Shown piece after piece: positions 61,448 through 64,000 of a DNA stretch of 64,000 nucleotides. The position numbers were made by a program, and so were the translations under genes. The notes below the pieces were generated by a model. It was not told where the DNA came from, did not search any database, and saw only the letters and a program-made list of their open reading frames with translations. This stretch comes from UBA5314 sp039679855 (GTDB lineage: Bacteria; Bacillota; Syntrophomonadia; Syntrophomonadales; Syntrophomonadaceae): the NCBI GenBank assembly GCA_039679855.1, contig JBDKUE010000065.1:1-64000 (forward strand), read 5' to 3'. Within the stretch, counting starts at the first letter, position 1, and every line of letters begins with the position of its first letter.

Positions 61448-61476
61448 TTGAAAACGGGGGCCAAATGGGCTAATAT
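61448..61476 (+). promoter_or_regulatory. Probable guaB promoter
   Basis: TTGAAA (61448-61453) and TAATAT (61471-61476) are 17 bases apart; a TATAAT at 61474-61479 overlaps but would be at 20 bases. The leader is about 20 bases, with AAAGGAGGAC before the ATG, too short for a purine riboswitch. Confidence 0.6.
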
Positions 61477-61505
61477 AATCTAAATTCATAAAAGGAGGAC
61501 ATCCT

Positions 61506-62960
61506 ATGTCAGATAGATTTGCTAAGGAAGGGCTTACCTTTGATGATGTACTCCTGGTCCCCGGGCATTCTCAGATCCTACCGAAAGATGTGGACGTCAC
61601 TACCCAGTTGACCCGCAATATTAAGCTTAGCATTCCCATAATGAGTGCCGGAATGGATACAGTAACCGAAACGCGTATGGCCATTGCCGTAGCTCGCGAA
61701 GGCGGAATAGGAATCATACACAAAAACATGTCCATTGAAGAACAAGCCCGCATGGTGGACCGGGTAAAACGCAGCGAACATGGCGTAATTACCGATCCCT
61801 TTTCCCTGGCTCCGGATAATAAAATCAAAGATGCTCTTGATATTATGGAGCACTACCACATTTCCGGGGTTCCGGTAACCCAAGAGGGTAAACTGGTTGG
61901 TATTATAACCAATCGGGACATCCGCTTCGAAACCAACTTCGATCAGCCGATTAAAAATGTAATGACCAGCCGCAGCCTGGTAACCGCTCCAGTGGGAACC
62001 AGTATGGATGATGCTATGGAAATCCTGCGCCAGCATAAGATTGAAAAACTGCCCCTGGTCGATGAAACCAATAAATTAATGGGTCTTATCACCATTAAAG
62101 ATATTGAGAAGACCTACAAATACCCGAACTCAGCCAAGGACAGCCGGGGCCGGTTGCTGGTGGGAGCAGCGGTAGGCGTCGGTCACGATACCTTTGATCG
62201 GGTCCAGGCCCTGATCAAGGCAGGTGTGGATGTTCTGGTAGTAGACACCGCCCACGGGCACAACCAGGATGTCATTGATATGGTGGCTGCCATCAAACAA
62301 CGCTTTCCTAACCTGGAACTTATCGCCGGAAACGTGGCGACCGGCGAAGCCACCGAAGCATTGATCAAGGCTGGGGCAGATGCCGTTAAAGTTGGCATCG
62401 GGGCTGGATCAATCTGCACCACCAGGGTAGTGGCAGGTATTGGCGTTCCGCAGATAACCGCTGTAGTAGACTGCGTTGAAGTGGCGCGTAAAAACGGAAT
62501 ACCCATTATCTCGGATGGTGGAGTAAAGTATTCAGGAGATATAGCCAAGGCTATTGCTGCGGGCGCCGACGTCGTTATGCTGGGCAACCTGCTGGCTGGC
62601 ACCGAAGAAAGTCCAGGGGAAATAGTTATTCTTCAGGGACGCAGTTACAAAGTTTATCGCGGTATGGGTTCCTTGGATGCAATGCAGCAGGGCAGCAGTG
62701 ACCGCTATTTTCAGGAAGGTGCAACCAAGTTGGTTCCCGAGGGCATTGAGGGGCGGGTTCCTTACAAAGGTTATGTAGCAGAGACTATCTTTCAGCTGGT
62801 GGGCGGTCTCAAAGCCGGCATGGGTTACTGTGGGGTAGGAAACCTGGCCGATATGAAAACCAGGACCAAATTCGTGAGAATTTCTAATGCGGGCCTGATT
62901 GAGAGCCATCCACATGATATTTCGATAACCAAGGAAGCTCCCAATTACAGAGTTTTGTAG
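61506..62960 (+). CDS. guaB: IMP dehydrogenase
   Basis: Oxidises IMP to XMP, the first step to GMP. The 484 residues form a TIM barrel with two inserted CBS domains (about 95-205). The catalytic loop is GIGAGSICTTRVVAGIGVPQ with Cys304; other motifs are MSAGMDTVTE and GMGSLDAM. Full length and intact. The next gene follows three bases later. Confidence 0.97.
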   Translation: MSDRFAKEGLTFDDVLLVPGHSQILPKDVDVTTQLTRNIKLSIPIMSAGMDTVTETRMAIAVAREGGIGIIHKNMSIEEQARMVDRVKRSEHGVITDPFSLAPDNKIKDALDIMEHYHISGVPVTQEGKLVGIITNRDIRFETNFDQPIKNVMTSRSLVTAPVGTSMDDAMEILRQHKIEKLPLVDETNKLMGLITIKDIEKTYKYPNSAKDSRGRLLVGAAVGVGHDTFDRVQALIKAGVDVLVVDTAHGHNQDVIDMVAAIKQRFPNLELIAGNVATGEATEALIKAGADAVKVGIGAGSICTTRVVAGIGVPQITAVVDCVEVARKNGIPIISDGGVKYSGDIAKAIAAGADVVMLGNLLAGTEESPGEIVILQGRSYKVYRGMGSLDAMQQGSSDRYFQEGATKLVPEGIEGRVPYKGYVAETIFQLVGGLKAGMGYCGVGNLADMKTRTKFVRISNAGLIESHPHDISITKEAPNYRVL

Positions 62961-62963
62961 CCA

Positions 62964-63392
62964 ATGACCTGGTTGTTTGTTTTTCGCATTTGCCTGGCGG
63001 GGTTCATAGGCGTGCTCATGGGTCTCATGGGGGCGCGTCGCGAAGATGTGAGAACCTATGCGCTGATTGCTATGGGAGCCGCCTTGGTGTCGGTTGTATC
63101 GACTGAATTTTTTACGGCTCTGGATAATCCCTGGGCAGCAGACCCGGGACGCCTTGCGGCTCAGGTAGTTGCCGCCCTGGGGTTTTTAGGGGCTGGTTTT
63201 ATTTGGGTTAACGAAAAAGGCAAGGTCCGTGGTCTCTCCGGCGCGGCAGGACTATGGGTCACCGCGATTATGGGCATACTGGTTGGCAGCGGATTAAAAC
63301 ATGTTACCGTGGCTGCCAGCTTTTTTGTTCTCATGTTGTTTTGGATAAGCAGTTTTTTAACCCGTAAAAAGGATAAAGACGGTACTACTTGA
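62964..63392 (+). CDS. MgtC/SapB family membrane protein, short form
   Basis: 142 residues with about four membrane helices: FIGVLMGLMGARREDVRTYA, DPGRLAAQVVAALGFLGAGF and VRGLSGAAGLWVTAIMGILV. It lacks the soluble C-terminal domain of the paralogue at 38643, and the usual ERE motif reads GARRE. It is three bases after guaB, so probably co-transcribed. Function unknown. Confidence 0.88.
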   Translation: MTWLFVFRICLAGFIGVLMGLMGARREDVRTYALIAMGAALVSVVSTEFFTALDNPWAADPGRLAAQVVAALGFLGAGFIWVNEKGKVRGLSGAAGLWVTAIMGILVGSGLKHVTVAASFFVLMLFWISSFLTRKKDKDGTT

Positions 63393-63457
63393 TCTTTTTT
63401 TATCTAAAAAATTGCTTGCCAAGCCGGGCTGTCATAAGTATGATTATAGAATAAAAA

Positions 63458-63482
63458 TTTGCCGGGATAGTCTCCCGGCAAA
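63458..63482 (-). terminator. Terminator of the SASP gene
   Basis: TTTGCCGGGA (63458-63467) and TCCCGGCAAA (63473-63482) form a perfect 10-bp stem with a 5-base loop. On the minus strand it is followed by a T-run (TTTTTATT), fitting a terminator for the gene at 63501-63677. Confidence 0.85.
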
Positions 63483-63500
63483 CGGTGCGAGCCTTTGCAG

Positions 63501-63677
63501 TTATCGTTGGTTAGATAGGTTCCTTTCAGCCATTTCAATGGCTTTGGCAACCAGGTTTCCGCAGTTTCGAGACGATACGCCGCCCCAGCCTTCGGTTGCC
63601 ACTATATGGTCAACACCGAGTTCTCGGGCGATTTCGTATTTAAGCTCATCTGACATGATACCTCTTTTTCTAGCCAA
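63501..63677 (-). CDS. Small acid-soluble spore protein, alpha/beta type
   Basis: 58 residues, MARKRGIMSDELKYEIAREL then EGWGGVSSRNCGNLVAKAIE, matching alpha/beta-type SASPs (SspF-like branch). These coat spore DNA and protect it from UV and heat; the GPR protease degrades them at germination. TTG 63677 is eight bases from GGAGG; TTG 63683 is only two bases from it. It is the clearest sign that the organism forms endospores. A forespore sigma-G promoter was looked for but not convincingly found. Confidence 0.92.
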   Translation of the reverse strand: MARKRGIMSDELKYEIARELGVDHIVATEGWGGVSSRNCGNLVAKAIEMAERNLSNQR

Positions 63678-63800
63678 AACCAAAACCTCCTTCTACTCGC
63701 ACCCTTATTTATTTTGAACTGTATCGCTTTTTTTATGGCAAGAATATAAATTATAAAATGTTAGACATTTACTATCCGATCCTAAAAGAAGGTGTTAATT

Positions 63801-64000
63801 ATGCGCTATGAAGGAAATATTTATCGACCACCCAGTGAAGCGAGAAGCTACCTGCTTCAGTGCACGGTTGGCTGTACCCACAACCAGTGTACCTTCTGTG
63901 GAATGTATAAGGACAAAAAGTTCCGGGTGCGTGGCTTGGATGAGATCAAGGCCGATATTCGCATGGCCCGCCTGTACTACGGCGATTTGGAGAAAGTTTT
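63801..64000 (+). CDS. Radical SAM protein, N-terminal part (cut by window edge)
   Basis: From ATG 63801 the frame stays open to the window end: MRYEGNIYRPPSEARSYLLQ, then a cysteine cluster CTVGCTHNQCTFCGMYKDKK that fits a radical SAM 4Fe-4S site, then RGLDEIKADIRMAR. This N-terminus matches a family of radical SAM proteins of unknown substrate. AGAAGGTGT precedes the ATG. The gene is divergent from the SASP gene. Only 66 residues are visible. Confidence 0.85.
   Translation, partial: MRYEGNIYRPPSEARSYLLQCTVGCTHNQCTFCGMYKDKKFRVRGLDEIKADIRMARLYYGDLEKV

Noticed and set aside
61480..61505. Possible purine riboswitch before guaB
   Set aside because: The leader after the predicted promoter is only about 25-30 bases, too short for an aptamer.

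Overview
The window is a chromosomal segment of a motile, endospore-forming, low-to-mid GC Firmicute, most likely of class Clostridia (Syntrophomonas- or Peptococcaceae-like). The grounds are a Gram-positive fla/che operon with FliY, FlbD, FlhF/FlhG, CheC and CheD; a PolC-type replicative polymerase; the Bacillus/Clostridia order rpsB-tsf-pyrH-frr-uppS-cdsA-dxr-rseP-ispG-proS-polC-rimP-nusA-rnpM-ylxQ-infB-rbfA-nrnA-truB-ribF-rpsO-pnp; a sporulation-type polysaccharide deacetylase and DacF-like carboxypeptidase; and an alpha/beta small acid-soluble spore protein. The genus is inference. No rRNA, tRNA, CRISPR array, phage or transposase gene was seen.

Region 1 (1-24.7 kb) is one long plus-strand motility operon. 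It runs from the 3' end of fliG through the export ATPase complex (fliH, fliI, fliJ), hook assembly (fliK, flgD, flgE), switch and stator-associated genes (motE-like, flbD, fliL, fliM, fliY, cheY), the export gate (fliO, fliP, fliQ, fliR, flhB, flhA), placement GTPases (flhF, flhG), a PilZ/YcgR brake, chemotaxis (cheB, cheA, cheW, cheC, cheD) and the motility sigma factor sigD. Most genes overlap or nearly touch. The largest gaps carry strong RNA hairpins around flgE. A terminator follows sigD.

Region 2 (24.8-28.0 kb) is less conserved: a FapA/DUF342 protein, a small charged protein, and a membrane-anchored coiled-coil protein carrying an IF2_N-like module and a C-terminal helix-turn-helix-like segment. 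After its terminator comes a 210-bp element with long imperfect inverted repeats (MITE-like) just upstream of the rpsB promoter.

Region 3 (28.0-58.3 kb) is the translation / isoprenoid / replication / RNA-decay supercluster. Points of interest are a PolC without its usual inserted proofreading exonuclease, a pnp gene whose only well-placed start is AUA, attenuator-like leaders before rimP and rpsO, and a tandem-repeat N-terminal region in IF-2. It ends with peptidoglycan- and proteolysis-related genes (deacetylase, dacF, M16 peptidase), dut and ylmC.

Region 4 (58.3-64 kb) is mixed: a minus-strand secreted protein made of nine ~92-residue repeats, a small helix-turn-helix-like protein, guaB, a second MgtC-family gene, a minus-strand SASP gene, and the start of a radical SAM gene cut by the window edge.

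Calls rest on reading translations and motifs by eye. No database search was run, and start codons were chosen from ribosome-binding-site spacing and remembered family N-termini.
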